Of a DNA stretch of 64,000 nt, positions 7,464 through 16,261 are shown in pieces. The notes beneath the pieces were generated by a model, which saw only the letters and a program-made list of their open reading frames with translations, searched no databases and was not told the DNA's origin. Each line of letters opens with the position of its first letter. Positions within the stretch are counted from its first letter, which is position 1. Source of the DNA: Dehalococcoidia bacterium UBA6495 (lineage in GTDB: Bacteria > Chloroflexota > Dehalococcoidia > Lucifugimonadales > UBA826); contig DJMH01000116.1 of the NCBI GenBank assembly GCA_002435305.1, forward strand, positions 10,320-74,319. The letters are read 5' to 3'. Made by a program: the position numbers and the translations under genes.

Positions 7464-8840
7464 TCATCTGATTTTTGCGCGTATGCCTTTACCAGGTAAG
7501 GCTCCTTCTTCTAATTTTGAGTTGGATACCACAGGAACCCCGTTAACAATCACATGGTTTAGACCTATAGGCGGTTTGATCGGGTCTGTGTAGGTCGATT
7601 GGTCTTTTACGGTCAACGGGTCGAAAACTACTATGTCAGCGTCTGCTCCCTGTTTTATTCTACCTTTATTCAAGAAAGCGGGAGCTCGCCCCTGAAGTCT
7701 TTGAGCGGGCATAATAGTCATTTTTGAAAGTGCAGACATTAAATCTAAATCACCGTTTTCCCTCACATGTTCTCCAAGTACTTTGGTGTAAGAGCCGGCC
7801 GTCCTCGGATGTCCTTTCCCATCCTCAATAATACTATCGGTCGCAATCATGGTTAATGGACTTTTTACAGCAGCTTTCATCGATTCTTCCGGAGTTGAGA
7901 ACGTTATTATCCAGCCTCCACTCTCCCTATACTCTGAGAATGTCTTAGCAGTTAAATATTCTCCTGTGTCAGGCCGCATAAGTTGTTCATAGTCGATGCC
8001 GTAATTCTCTTGCCAACCATCGTCGAACAATGCTGATTCGATCTTTGTCATACCAGCAGTGTATGGATAGCACTCAGTAGTGACATCCAGACCCGACCGA
8101 TTTGCCCCGGCAATCATTTCTAAGAGTTGTGGAACAGCTCTCATTCCTGTGCTATTCAAATGGACTACATGGAGAGGGGCTCCTGTAATCGCTGCAGCTG
8201 CTATAACTTCTTCCAAGGCCTCTATAGCGTTGGATGGTTCCAAATGGCCCTTGCCCCTGAGATGCACATGGCAGGAGGCATTATATTCGGCAGCAACTTT
8301 AAACATTTGTATGACTTCCCAGCGACTAGCCCCCCTTGTGTAATCTAGTCCGAAGCCTACTGCCAGGGCCCCTTTTTCGAGGCCTTTCCTTATAAGGTGC
8401 TGCATCTCCGCTATTTCTGGGTTGCTTGCCAGTTTCCTGCCGGCATCTCCTGAAGGTAGAAATACTCCAGGGTCCTTCATCACTTTCATCCTAACCGGTA
8501 TGTGTCCTATGCTTGCACCGAAATTTATAGGTGATTGGTTTTCCCATTTGGAATAGAAATGCTCTATGTCACTTGTTCCTACTTCAAGTTCAAGGGTAGT
8601 TGTAACACCATCTAATGCTTGCACTTCAAAAATTTGAGTATCTTGGGGATGGCAATGCAAATCTATAAAGCCGGGACATAATATTTGTCCGGGGGCATCT
8701 ATCACCTGCTCTCCATTCAGTGGTGAGTCACTGATCATCGCTATTTTGCCTTGAGATATACCTACATTTTTTAATTGGTCAAGTCTTGATTCTGGATCCA
8801 TTACGCGAGCTTGGTTTATGGTTATGTCGTAATTGGTCAT
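7464..8840 (-). CDS. D-aminoacylase / N-acyl-D-amino-acid deacylase-like amidohydrolase
   Basis: A 458-residue member of the metal-dependent amidohydrolase superfamily. The metal site HCH occurs in GFIDLHCHPQD, a second ligand region is VHLRGKGH, then VVHLNSTG, TECYPYTAG and the late MIATDSIIEDGKGHPRTAG segment typical of D-aminoacylases. A C-terminal ADADIVVFDP strand closes the barrel-flanking beta domain. Known members release D-amino acids from N-acyl forms; the substrate here is unknown. A longer frame runs to 8954, but it would overlap the end of the upstream lactonase gene. The ATG at 8840 leaves a 19-base gap and starts the conserved YDITINQARVMDPESR strand. It is the last gene of the 13360-7464 operon. 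Confidence 0.85.
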   Translation of the reverse strand: MTNYDITINQARVMDPESRLDQLKNVGISQGKIAMISDSPLNGEQVIDAPGQILCPGFIDLHCHPQDTQIFEVQALDGVTTTLELEVGTSDIEHFYSKWENQSPINFGASIGHIPVRMKVMKDPGVFLPSGDAGRKLASNPEIAEMQHLIRKGLEKGALAVGFGLDYTRGASRWEVIQMFKVAAEYNASCHVHLRGKGHLEPSNAIEALEEVIAAAAITGAPLHVVHLNSTGMRAVPQLLEMIAGANRSGLDVTTECYPYTAGMTKIESALFDDGWQENYGIDYEQLMRPDTGEYLTAKTFSEYRESGGWIITFSTPEESMKAAVKSPLTMIATDSIIEDGKGHPRTAGSYTKVLGEHVRENGDLDLMSALSKMTIMPAQRLQGRAPAFLNKGRIKQGADADIVVFDPLTVKDQSTYTDPIKPPIGLNHVIVNGVPVVSNSKLEEGALPGKGIRAKIR

Positions 8841-8859
8841 GTTGTGTTCTTTTACTTGT

Positions 8860-9759
8860 TTAGTTTGTGCGTAAGGGAAACGATGTGTTCCCTTTGGAAT
8901 TAAGCCTGATTTTATATAGCCCTGTTCTGGCTGTGATGAACAAGGTATGGCCATCTTCTCCCCATCCGCAATTTGCTGGGATTTCCGGCATAAGTATTTT
9001 TCCCAGTAGTTCGGCTTCTGTCGAGAATACCCATATCCCGCCCGGTCCAGTCGAATAAACCCGCCCTTCAGTATCGATCTTCATTCCATCTGGCACGCCT
9101 TCTTCACCCGTGTCCAAATTTGCAAATTGCCTGCCATTGACGGGATAGCCATCATCATCTATCTCGTATACATTGATAAATTTTTCCATTGAATCGGCTA
9201 CATACAATTTTTTTTCATCGGGTGAAAAGGCTATTCCGTTCGGGCCTGTCATGTCTTTGATCAATAGTTCCAGCCCCGTGCCGTTCGAAGACACTCTAAA
9301 AACGCCATTAAAATCCAATTCTTTTCCCTGGGTTCTATTCATCAAACCGTATGGAGGATCGGTGAAGTAAATCCAACCGTCTGATTTCACCACCACGTCA
9401 TTCGGACTGTTTAATCTTTTTCCCTTGTAACGAGTGGCTACTGCCTTTATATTGCCACTGGGATCAGTCATGGATACACGCCGATTCGTATGTTCACAAG
9501 CTATCAGGTTACCGTCATGATCAAGTGTTAAACCATTGGAATTGCCACTCGGATATTTGTATGTAGATATACTTGCCCCCTCCTCATCAACGTGATATCT
9601 AACAATCCTGCTATTCGGAATGTCCGAGAAGAGGAGATATCCGTTCACCCATATTGGTCCTTCAGTAAATGCAAATCCCGTTGCTATGTGTTCGACCGAA
9701 GAGTCTTCGTTGAGTATTTCTGCGAATGTTTCAGAACGAATATCAAAAGATGAAGTCAT
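8860..9759 (-). CDS. SMP-30/gluconolactonase-like sugar lactonase
   Basis: A 299-residue six-bladed propeller of the SMP-30/LRE family. Diagnostic segments are FTEGPIW (metal-binding Glu), HTNRRVSM, LNSPNDVVVKSDGWIYFTDPPYG (metal-binding Asn in SPNDV), GPNGIAFSPDEKKLYVADS (metal-binding Asp at the YVADS strand) and the PDGMKIDTEGRVYSTG blade. The three metal ligands of calcium/zinc-dependent lactonases are therefore present. The expected role is hydrolysis of an aldonolactone to the sugar acid, which fits the neighbouring kinase and aldolase. A GGAG ribosome-binding site lies inside the end of the upstream cupin gene. Confidence 0.9.
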   Translation of the reverse strand: MTSSFDIRSETFAEILNEDSSVEHIATGFAFTEGPIWVNGYLLFSDIPNSRIVRYHVDEEGASISTYKYPSGNSNGLTLDHDGNLIACEHTNRRVSMTDPSGNIKAVATRYKGKRLNSPNDVVVKSDGWIYFTDPPYGLMNRTQGKELDFNGVFRVSSNGTGLELLIKDMTGPNGIAFSPDEKKLYVADSMEKFINVYEIDDDGYPVNGRQFANLDTGEEGVPDGMKIDTEGRVYSTGPGGIWVFSTEAELLGKILMPEIPANCGWGEDGHTLFITARTGLYKIRLNSKGNTSFPLRTN

Positions 9760-9764
9760 AGCTG

Positions 9765-10172
9765 TTACTCCTGGTTATTTTTAAAGCTTGTAGGCCATGG
9801 ACCTGTTTCTGGTTTTGCTTCGGATTGCCCCGGCCATGGAGGCATAGTGGAAATAATAAACTTAAGGTGTTTTTTCCCGGTGTTTCTAAATTGAAATTTT
9901 GTATGTTTTGGGATAGTGAGGGACACCCCGGGTTCAACGGTTACCGTTTCTTCTAGATCCCCCTGTTGGCGCCATACCAAACCTTCACCTTCGGTAATAA
10001 ACCATATTTCTTCGACACTTCTATGGGATACAGAACTAGAAGTTAGGCCTGGGGCTAGAGTGCACTCACTTAACCCCCCTCCTTTCAATTCATGAAATAG
10101 TCTTATTTCCGAACCGTCGGGTGCCTTAACGTGACTTAAAGGGATATGACCGGTTTGGAATTTAGAAGGCAT
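9765..10172 (-). CDS. Cupin-domain protein
   Basis: A 135-residue single-domain cupin. The first cupin motif is degenerate (SHRSVEEIWFITEGEGLVW), with His and Glu ligands kept. The second (VEPGVSLTIPKHTKFQFRNTGKKHLKFI) has the PGxxxxIPxxxxHxxxN-like spacing. Such proteins often bind a metal and act as sugar isomerases, dioxygenases or sensors. It lies between the ABM-like protein and the lactonase in the sugar-acid operon, with only 5 bases before the lactonase start. The exact role is unknown. Confidence 0.8.
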   Translation of the reverse strand: MPSKFQTGHIPLSHVKAPDGSEIRLFHELKGGGLSECTLAPGLTSSSVSHRSVEEIWFITEGEGLVWRQQGDLEETVTVEPGVSLTIPKHTKFQFRNTGKKHLKFIISTMPPWPGQSEAKPETGPWPTSFKNNQE

Positions 10173-10202
10173 ATGTAGGTCTGTGTTGTTAATGGTTTGG
10201 GA

Positions 10203-10523
10203 TTAATCGCCCATCAGTGATGGATCAACAGTTTCATAAAATTCTATGCGTTGGCTTTCAAGAAGAGGTCTATATTTGGCTCCTGCTTCCATCGCTTCCT
10301 TAGGAATGTTATTTCCCTGCCTACCTGGAGACATGATTGCATCATCAAACCATTCCAATATGACGATATTTTGTTCTCCAGGTAGAGTATATCCATTGTA
10401 TGAAACGGTGAATTCACCTCGATGCCCTGAATCCCGATAAATTTTTGCTTGTTGATAGACAAGTTTTGCCACGTTACCTGCTTCGCCAGGCTTGGTTCTA
10501 TAAACACGTCTGATTCTGTACAT
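10203..10523 (-). CDS. Small ferredoxin-like-fold protein (ABM/NIPSNAP-like)
   Basis: A 106-residue protein beginning MYRIRRVYRTKPGEAGNVAKLVYQQAK. This pattern, a strand, then a helix with KPGxxxxVAKL, then a strand with NIVILEWFDDAIM, suggests a dimeric alpha-beta barrel domain such as ABM or NIPSNAP. Such small proteins can be monooxygenases, isomerases or binding proteins. GGAG stands 8 bases before the ATG. It sits inside the sugar-acid operon between the kinase and the cupin. I cannot assign a reaction. Confidence 0.7.
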   Translation of the reverse strand: MYRIRRVYRTKPGEAGNVAKLVYQQAKIYRDSGHRGEFTVSYNGYTLPGEQNIVILEWFDDAIMSPGRQGNNIPKEAMEAGAKYRPLLESQRIEFYETVDPSLMGD

Positions 10524-10592
10524 TGATTAACTCCGGTTTTGTTTATTTTGATTACATATTAACTGACGGGAAGTTTGCAGGGTATAGATAGG

Positions 10593-11576
10593 TCAAAGTA
10601 ATCCAATAAAATCCTCAATTTCCCCAAGTGTAGGCATCGCAGCAGTATCTCCTTTTTTGGTGCAGGTAAGGGCCCCGCAGATATTCCCTACTTTCAATGC
10701 TTTGGTCAGTGGCGCTACCTGACTTTCATGCTCAGTTTTAAGGAAATCACGCAAGGAAATATTTTGCCGAATTAAGGTACCGAGAAAGCCGGCCACAAAC
10801 GCGTCGCCTGCTCCGACAGGGTCAATAACCTCGATTTCGATGCTGGGTTCACGAATGTGGTTGGTTCCATTGAAAAGTACTGCTCCAGATTCTCCATCTG
10901 TTACGATAATTAGTGTGCCTGGCCGTTTATGGAAGTTAGCAGCATATTCATCCGCTGAAAGATTTAGCTGCCAGATTGCCTCTGCTTCATCGTGCCCCAC
11001 TTTAAATATAGATATGAATGGCAAAAGTTTTTCTAATGTGTTCTTGGCCTCAGTTGGGTTCCAGAGTTGCTCTCGGTAATTAACGTCTAGACAAACAGGG
11101 ATATCCATTTCATCACAGAATTCTAGAGCCTTGATCACAGTTTCTAAGTTCGTCTTACTGAGTGCTGGTGTGATCCCTGTAATGTGCAGCACGTCCGCTT
11201 TTTGTAAGTGTTTTTTTACCTGCTGAAACGGTATCTCACTAGCGGCACTTCCTTTTCTAAAATACGTTTTTACATGTTGACCGTCTGCATGGTGGTTTAG
11301 ATAGGAAATTCCCGTTTTTTCACCAAAATAAATGGGGGCGTCAATTTTGATATGTTGCGAAACAATTTTTTGGATTAGCCTACCTGCATCATCTTCGCCG
11401 AGGCGGCTGACCCAATAAATTTCGGCTCGATCTTTAGTTATCTTTGATAGATTAATTGCAACATTCGATTCAGCTCCAGCCACATCAGGGAAATATCGTT
11501 TTTTGGGGTTAAATGATCCAGTGTAGTCGGCGTTGTACTGGACCATGGTTTCCCCGAAAGTTATGAATTTTTGCAC
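10593..11576 (-). CDS. PfkB-family sugar kinase (2-keto-3-deoxygluconate kinase-like)
   Basis: A 327-residue ribokinase-type kinase. The first PfkB signature is near residues 32-50 (DVAGAESNVAINLSKI), and the catalytic C-terminal signature DPVGAGDAFVAGFL is near residue 250, with the base Asp in GAGD. The N-terminal FGETMVQYN and the VAINLSKI block resemble KDG kinases. The expected reaction is phosphorylation of 2-keto-3-deoxygluconate or a related sugar acid by ATP. It lies next to an HpcH/HpaI aldolase, which would split the keto-deoxy acid. The start is a GTG preceded by AAGGGAAG. The specific substrate is inferred from context only. Confidence 0.88.
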   Translation of the reverse strand: MQKFITFGETMVQYNADYTGSFNPKKRYFPDVAGAESNVAINLSKITKDRAEIYWVSRLGEDDAGRLIQKIVSQHIKIDAPIYFGEKTGISYLNHHADGQHVKTYFRKGSAASEIPFQQVKKHLQKADVLHITGITPALSKTNLETVIKALEFCDEMDIPVCLDVNYREQLWNPTEAKNTLEKLLPFISIFKVGHDEAEAIWQLNLSADEYAANFHKRPGTLIIVTDGESGAVLFNGTNHIREPSIEIEVIDPVGAGDAFVAGFLGTLIRQNISLRDFLKTEHESQVAPLTKALKVGNICGALTCTKKGDTAAMPTLGEIEDFIGLL

Positions 11577-11610
11577 GGGTACTTCCCTTGAAAAATTGTC
11601 ATGGCGTTTC

Positions 11611-12369
11611 TTATTTGATCGCTTTTGTTACAGTTTCGTGGAATTTTTCTGCCCCCTCGGCCAGCCATGGAAGATAGCTGAATGAAAAAAAGCGGGCTCC
11701 TAAATCTATGTATCTTCCTACTGCCTCGGTTCCGGCTAGTGTGCCTGCTGTTCTACCCGAGGAACCGATTTTTTTGATGGCATCTTCCACAACTTCTTTT
11801 ACTTCTCGCCGGCCCGCTCCTCCAGGGTAGCCCATGGTTTGGGCTAAATCTCCTGGGGCTACAAAGAACACATCAATGTTTTCAACTTCGAGTATTTCGT
11901 CGAGGTTATTGACCGCAATGATATCTTCGATCAAGATGATCAGCATGGTTTGATCATTTGCTTGGTTGAAATAGTCATCCACTCCTATACCTTGCCTACT
12001 GGTGAAAGAACCTCTGTTCCCTATCGGCGCGAATTTACCGGAATCCACTACTGAAAGTGCCTCCTCTTTGGTATTGATGTGAGGAACTGTGATTGCTTGG
12101 GCACCAAGATCGAAAGTTCTATAGATGGTGGCCGGTTCATTTTGGTGAACCCGCACGATAGGTGTCATATCCCAGAGGTCACAGGCTCTTGTTAAGTCAG
12201 GTATGTTGTTGAAATCTACAGGACCGTGCTCCCCTTCTAGCCACATTGCGTCAAATCCCAAAGGACCAAAGTGCTCTATTAAATCTCCATTCATAGGTCC
12301 CATAGGGACTGACACTATTTTTCCATCGCTTAAATTCTTTTTTGCTTTATTTTGTCTCAAGTTACTCAT
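11611..12369 (-). CDS. HpcH/HpaI-family aldolase (2-keto-3-deoxy acid aldolase)
   Basis: A 252-residue class II pyruvate aldolase. GFDAMWLEGEHGPVDF carries the EGEHG catalytic segment; VRVHQNEPATIYRTFDLGAQAITVPHINTKEEA holds the conserved Arg and the P-x-x-x-T/N-x-EEA segment; DVFFVAPGDLAQTMGYPG carries the late metal/substrate loop. Family members cleave 2-keto-3-deoxyglucarate, 4-hydroxy-2-oxoheptanedioate or similar acids to pyruvate and an aldehyde. A good Shine-Dalgarno (AGAGGAA) precedes the ATG. Together with the adjacent kinase and dehydrogenase it forms the core of the operon. Confidence 0.88.
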   Translation of the reverse strand: MSNLRQNKAKKNLSDGKIVSVPMGPMNGDLIEHFGPLGFDAMWLEGEHGPVDFNNIPDLTRACDLWDMTPIVRVHQNEPATIYRTFDLGAQAITVPHINTKEEALSVVDSGKFAPIGNRGSFTSRQGIGVDDYFNQANDQTMLIILIEDIIAVNNLDEILEVENIDVFFVAPGDLAQTMGYPGGAGRREVKEVVEDAIKKIGSSGRTAGTLAGTEAVGRYIDLGARFFSFSYLPWLAEGAEKFHETVTKAIK

Positions 12370-12394
12370 TGGGTTCCTCTCGTTTGCTTGGTTA

Positions 12395-13360
12395 TTAGAA
12401 CCATTTCTCTTTATCGACGATATTATTCAGTTCATCGTTATCTAGGAATAGCCGGGCATTTTCTATCAATATTTGATATCTTCGTTCAGATAAGTTCTCT
12501 GCGTCTGCTACCGCAATGTGAGGCGTCATGAGAACGTTATCTAGGCCCCATAGTTTATGGTCTGAAGGTAAAGGTTCTGTTTCATAAACGTCAAGTCCAC
12601 ATCCAGCAATAATCCCTTTCTCCACCGCTTCAGCTAAGTCATCTAACTTGCAGACCATACCTCTACCTATATTAATAAAATATGAGGTTTTTTTCATAAG
12701 GCTGAAAGTATCTTTATTGAATGTAAACTCAGTCTCAGGTGTATGAGGCACCGTGGTAATCACAAAATCGGCTTGAGGAAGAAGTTCAGCAAGGGATTCA
12801 GGCTGGTGCATCTCAACGCCTTCAATTTTATATTCTTGTCTCGGGTCAATTCCTATCACTCGCATCCCAAGTTCCTGACATAGCCTTGCTGTTTCATGAC
12901 CTATCCCACCTACTCCGTTGATTAAAGCAGTAGCATCTCCGAGAAAAACGTAAGGTGTTTTGCGGGCATCTTTATCCCATATACGTTCCCTTTTTGCGTC
13001 CATATACCATGGCAGCCCTCGAGATAAAGCGAGTATAAACATTAGGATGTGGTGAGAGATGTGATCCCAATAAATTCCTCTGGGGTTTGTGATCGTTAGA
13101 GAATGTTTACATAGATCTTCGTAGTAATATCCAAAAAAAGGTCCAGCGTCAGGATTGTGTAACCACTTAATCTTGGAAGCTGCATCAAGAGCGTCTGGAG
13201 GTATCCAGCCCATAGCTGCATCAGCATCTTTAATCACTCTTATAGCATCCTCATCTGTTTCAGGGGAATGAACATCATATTCGGGCAAGGTGTCAGAAAG
13301 TCTGGCAGCGAACTCACGTTTAAGATCATCTTGGGGCGGCATAAAAACAAATTTTGGCAT
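12395..13360 (-). CDS. D-2-hydroxyacid dehydrogenase (operon leader gene)
   Basis: A 321-residue NAD(P)-dependent dehydrogenase of the D-isomer family. The nucleotide loop is GVGGIGHETARLCQELGMRVIGID. It has a FINIGRGMVCKLDDL loop, with Arg at the conserved substrate site, and GLDVYETEPLP (Glu) and MTPHIA (catalytic His). It differs from the 5408-6388 enzyme in its N-terminal domain (FMPPQDDLKREFAARLSDTLPEYD) and is not a close duplicate. A strong ribosome-binding site (AGGAGTAGGAT) stands before the ATG. As the first gene of the minus-strand operon, it probably interconverts an oxoacid and a hydroxyacid of the same pathway. Confidence 0.88.
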   Translation of the reverse strand: MPKFVFMPPQDDLKREFAARLSDTLPEYDVHSPETDEDAIRVIKDADAAMGWIPPDALDAASKIKWLHNPDAGPFFGYYYEDLCKHSLTITNPRGIYWDHISHHILMFILALSRGLPWYMDAKRERIWDKDARKTPYVFLGDATALINGVGGIGHETARLCQELGMRVIGIDPRQEYKIEGVEMHQPESLAELLPQADFVITTVPHTPETEFTFNKDTFSLMKKTSYFINIGRGMVCKLDDLAEAVEKGIIAGCGLDVYETEPLPSDHKLWGLDNVLMTPHIAVADAENLSERRYQILIENARLFLDNDELNNIVDKEKWF

Positions 13361-13453
13361 ATCCTACTCCTAGTATTCCTTGATGTGAACCTGGAAACTT
13401 AATGAGGATATAACACTTACCAAAATCGGTAAATTGATAGGCTGGAGATTTTA

Positions 13454-14287
13454 ATGACCGTAGTGGATACTCACACCCATGCCGGAGTTAACTGGTTTGA
13501 ACCCGTGGAAATGTTGTTGTACCAGATGACCCTGAATCAGGTGGATCATGCTGTTCTAATACAACATGGCAGACCAGAATATGGAACATATGATCATAGT
13601 TACTTATACGAATGCGTCGAAAGGTTTCCAGGGAAATTTAACATAGTCGTCATTGTAGACTCTGATAAGAAGGATTCATTGAGGAAATTGGAGGAACATA
13701 AAGAAAAAGGAGCTGTGGGTGTTCGCCTCACAGCCACCACCCGTTCCCCCGGACCAGACCAATTTGCTATTTGGCGGAAAGCTGCTGAACTTGACATGGT
13801 TGTTAGTTGCATGGGCACCGTTGACGATTTCTCGTCTGATCAATTTGCAGAGCTTGTATCTGAATTTCCCACAATTCCTATAATAATTGAGCATTTAGCA
13901 GGGGGGGGAGAAGGGAGTGCATTCCCACGGAATGGGAAGGCTCCGGTTTCTCCGTTTTCTAAATATAAAAAGGCTATGCAATTGGGTGATTTTGGGAACA
14001 CATATTTAAAAATTCATGGACTAGGCGAATTTAATATTAGACCAAATGTTTTAAGGGAAAAATTCGACAGGAATTTTTTTGATGATATCCCTCCCCTGTT
14101 AGAGATGGCGAAAGATGCTTTTGGGTATAAAAAAATTATGTGGGGTAGTGATTACCCTCCCGTTAGTGGCAGGGAAGGTTATAGAAATGCAATGAAGACA
14201 GGTATGGAGAACTCTGTTTTTGCAGAACCTGCAGAAATTGAATGGATTATGGGCGGAACTGCTCTAACTTTGTTCAATTTTGTATAA
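13454..14287 (+). CDS. Amidohydrolase-2 family TIM-barrel metal hydrolase
   Basis: A 277-residue protein of the ACMSD/LigI-like amidohydrolase-2 family. The N-terminal strand VVDTHTHAG gives the HxH metal motif at residues 7-9; IIIEHLAGG supplies the later His, and MWGSDYPP the C-terminal Asp. These are the ligands of a mononuclear metal site. Members hydrolyse lactones such as 2-pyrone-4,6-dicarboxylate or decarboxylate aromatic acids; the reaction here is unknown. It is transcribed divergently from the sugar-acid operon, 93 bases away, and overlaps the following MFS gene by 8 bases, which suggests that the transporter imports its substrate. Confidence 0.85.
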   Translation: MTVVDTHTHAGVNWFEPVEMLLYQMTLNQVDHAVLIQHGRPEYGTYDHSYLYECVERFPGKFNIVVIVDSDKKDSLRKLEEHKEKGAVGVRLTATTRSPGPDQFAIWRKAAELDMVVSCMGTVDDFSSDQFAELVSEFPTIPIIIEHLAGGGEGSAFPRNGKAPVSPFSKYKKAMQLGDFGNTYLKIHGLGEFNIRPNVLREKFDRNFFDDIPPLLEMAKDAFGYKKIMWGSDYPPVSGREGYRNAMKTGMENSVFAEPAEIEWIMGGTALTLFNFV

Positions 14288-15482
14288 CATTAATTTTCAT
14301 CGAGGCTGGGCTATCGCCGCAGCGTGTTTTCTGGCTTCTTCCGTTGCCGTAGGTGGATCCCAATACTCATTTGGCCATTTCGTTGAGCCCCTGGAAAATA
14401 CTTTCGGTTGGACGCGTACCCAAATAGGGCTGTCCTTATCTTTAATCGCCTTTGGGTCGTTTATATCACCATTGATTGGATCTCTCATAGATAAACACGG
14501 ATCAAGACGAATAATGGCTTTTTCTATGGCTGTATTTGGTATTAGTTATCTTGTTAGACCATTCATGACGGAACTGTGGCATTGGTATTTCCTAAGTGTT
14601 GTTCAATCTTTTTCGATCGTCGGGGCCTCAATGTTGCCCCCAGGTAAATTGGTTGGGTTGTGGTTTCCTGAAAACCGAGGAAGAGTGATTGGAATAACTG
14701 CAATGGGAAATAATTTTGGCGGAATGGTGATACAACCAATCATTGCCTTTTTGGTTACTGCCTATAACTGGAAGGTTGGTTATGCAGTTGTGGGGGTTTT
14801 GGGAATTTTAGTATCTATATATTCCTATTTGGTCGTAAAAAATCCGGATTCTGAAAGCAAAGGAATATTAAAGCCAGGAAAGAAAGCTGAAATTTTGACT
14901 GGATTTACTTTGAAAGAGGCAATTCGGACAAAAACTTTTTACGCTATTACCTTCGCGATACTATGCGGAACATTTACCTATAGTTCACTATTACCTCAAG
15001 TTTCTTCCCATCTCATTATTAATGGTGTGAGAGAAAGTACCGCATCCATAGCTTTAAGCTTGTTTGCCACCTGTGGAATGGCGGGCAAATTTGTCTTCGG
15101 AAATTTGTCCGATAAATATGGTCCACGCATGGCGCTGGTCCTAGATCTGTGTGGACAAGCAATTTTTGCATCCCTTCTTGTTTACGCAGGAGACGGCCTT
15201 CCAGTGTGGGTAATTGTTCCCGCTATGGGGTTTTTTCTAGGAGCTTTTGGAGCTCTTTATCAACTAATAGTGATTGACGCATTTGGAGTGAAACATTTTG
15301 GTGCGATAATGGGGGTTATCTCTATATCCAATGCTGTACCTTCCTTTTTAGGACCCATCATAGCGGGGGTGAGTTTCGATATCACGGGTAGTTACGCAGT
15401 TGCCTTTGTTATCACGTCTATAATATTTGTTCTTGGGGCGTTATCCTTGAAATTGACACGGGAAAATACCACTAAAGGCTGA
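14280..15482 (+). CDS. MFS transporter, monocarboxylate-porter-like (paralogue 3 of 3)
   Basis: A 400-residue MFS carrier sharing FGWTRTQI (about residues 42-49), SPLIGSLIDKHGSRRIMA (63-80), RPFMTELWHWYFLS, LWFPENRGRVIGI and AMGNNFGGMV with the carriers at 484-1776 and 1949-3250. The likeness to 484-1776 is especially strong, including the RPxMTELWHWY block. The TTG start overlaps the end of the amidohydrolase gene by 8 bases, so the two are probably co-translated. Substrate unknown, presumably an organic acid handled by the coupled amidohydrolase. Confidence 0.9.
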   Translation: MYNINFHRGWAIAAACFLASSVAVGGSQYSFGHFVEPLENTFGWTRTQIGLSLSLIAFGSFISPLIGSLIDKHGSRRIMAFSMAVFGISYLVRPFMTELWHWYFLSVVQSFSIVGASMLPPGKLVGLWFPENRGRVIGITAMGNNFGGMVIQPIIAFLVTAYNWKVGYAVVGVLGILVSIYSYLVVKNPDSESKGILKPGKKAEILTGFTLKEAIRTKTFYAITFAILCGTFTYSSLLPQVSSHLIINGVRESTASIALSLFATCGMAGKFVFGNLSDKYGPRMALVLDLCGQAIFASLLVYAGDGLPVWVIVPAMGFFLGAFGALYQLIVIDAFGVKHFGAIMGVISISNAVPSFLGPIIAGVSFDITGSYAVAFVITSIIFVLGALSLKLTRENTTKG

Positions 15483-15495
15483 TGCTAAAGTTAAG

Positions 15496-15524
15496 TTATC
15501 TCGTTCTATAATGAGCGCAGATAA
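15496..15524. terminator. Possible hairpin terminator between convergent genes
   Basis: An imperfect inverted repeat lies between the converging MFS and PIG-L genes: TTATCT-CGTTC pairs with GAGCG-(bulged C)-AGATAA around a 6-base TATAAT loop. It overlaps the stop codon of the PIG-L gene. There is no long T tract, so it is only a candidate. Confidence 0.35.
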
Positions 15525-16261
15525 TTCACTACTGGATATGATTCCCAGTCGTTCGGGGAGGAGTCACTGACGGCGAATGATTCAAAATGGGGACCTTCCA
15601 TTTCAGAAAGGCGGGCTGCGAATTCTTGGGCGTCTTCTTGGCTTTTATAATTTTTTAGGCCCTCTATTTTGTATCTAATGGTGTCATCAATATCGATGAG
15701 CAAGTCCATTTTTTTTTCTACTGAGCTTAATTGTAGGTTGTACATTTTGGCTATATCTTCTGGAATGGACGGGTAAATCAGGATCGGTGAGTTTTCACTT
15801 GTAGGATTATGATATTTTTTGTAGGCAATCAGAGTGGATTTGTGGATTGCTATATGGTCTGGATGGTTGGATATTCCGCTCGGGCCGAAGGTCGATACAA
15901 CATCTGGTTCAACCGTATGCATTATGTCTAGAATTTTTATGGCTAATACCTCAGGGTCTTCTTTTTCCAGCTCCTGGTCCATGTACCGCAACATAAAGGG
16001 TGGATTTGCTCCGTAGGTGCTCATATTTGCCTTTAATTCGGATTCCCTGACGGAGGCAAGATCCTCTCTTCTGATCTTTATGCCGCCGGTTCCCAATGTA
16101 CCTAATTCTCCACCCGTAGCTGTGATAACGTAGACTTGGTGGCCTTCGTCACTTAGTTTCACCATAGTGCCAGCACTGGCAGAGGTTTCATCATCCGGGT
16201 GTCCATACACCCCCAACCAGACAATGCTATCTTTATTGGTTGGTGTCATTGGTAATTCCAT
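15506..16261 (-). CDS. PIG-L family deacetylase
   Basis: A 251-residue LmbE/PIG-L protein. The hallmark YGHPDDETSASAGTMVKL provides the zinc-binding H-P-D-D near residues 20-23, and SNHPDHIAIHKST supplies the HPDH segment with the third ligand. Known members remove N-acetyl groups from GlcNAc conjugates (MshB, BshB, PIG-L). The biological substrate is unknown; the neighbours do not include thiol-synthesis genes. Its 5' end overlaps the end of the PD-(D/E)XK nuclease gene; a second in-frame ATG four codons in (16249) would shorten the overlap. Confidence 0.9.
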   Translation of the reverse strand: MELPMTPTNKDSIVWLGVYGHPDDETSASAGTMVKLSDEGHQVYVITATGGELGTLGTGGIKIRREDLASVRESELKANMSTYGANPPFMLRYMDQELEKEDPEVLAIKILDIMHTVEPDVVSTFGPSGISNHPDHIAIHKSTLIAYKKYHNPTSENSPILIYPSIPEDIAKMYNLQLSSVEKKMDLLIDIDDTIRYKIEGLKNYKSQEDAQEFAARLSEMEGPHFESFAVSDSSPNDWESYPVVNYLRSL

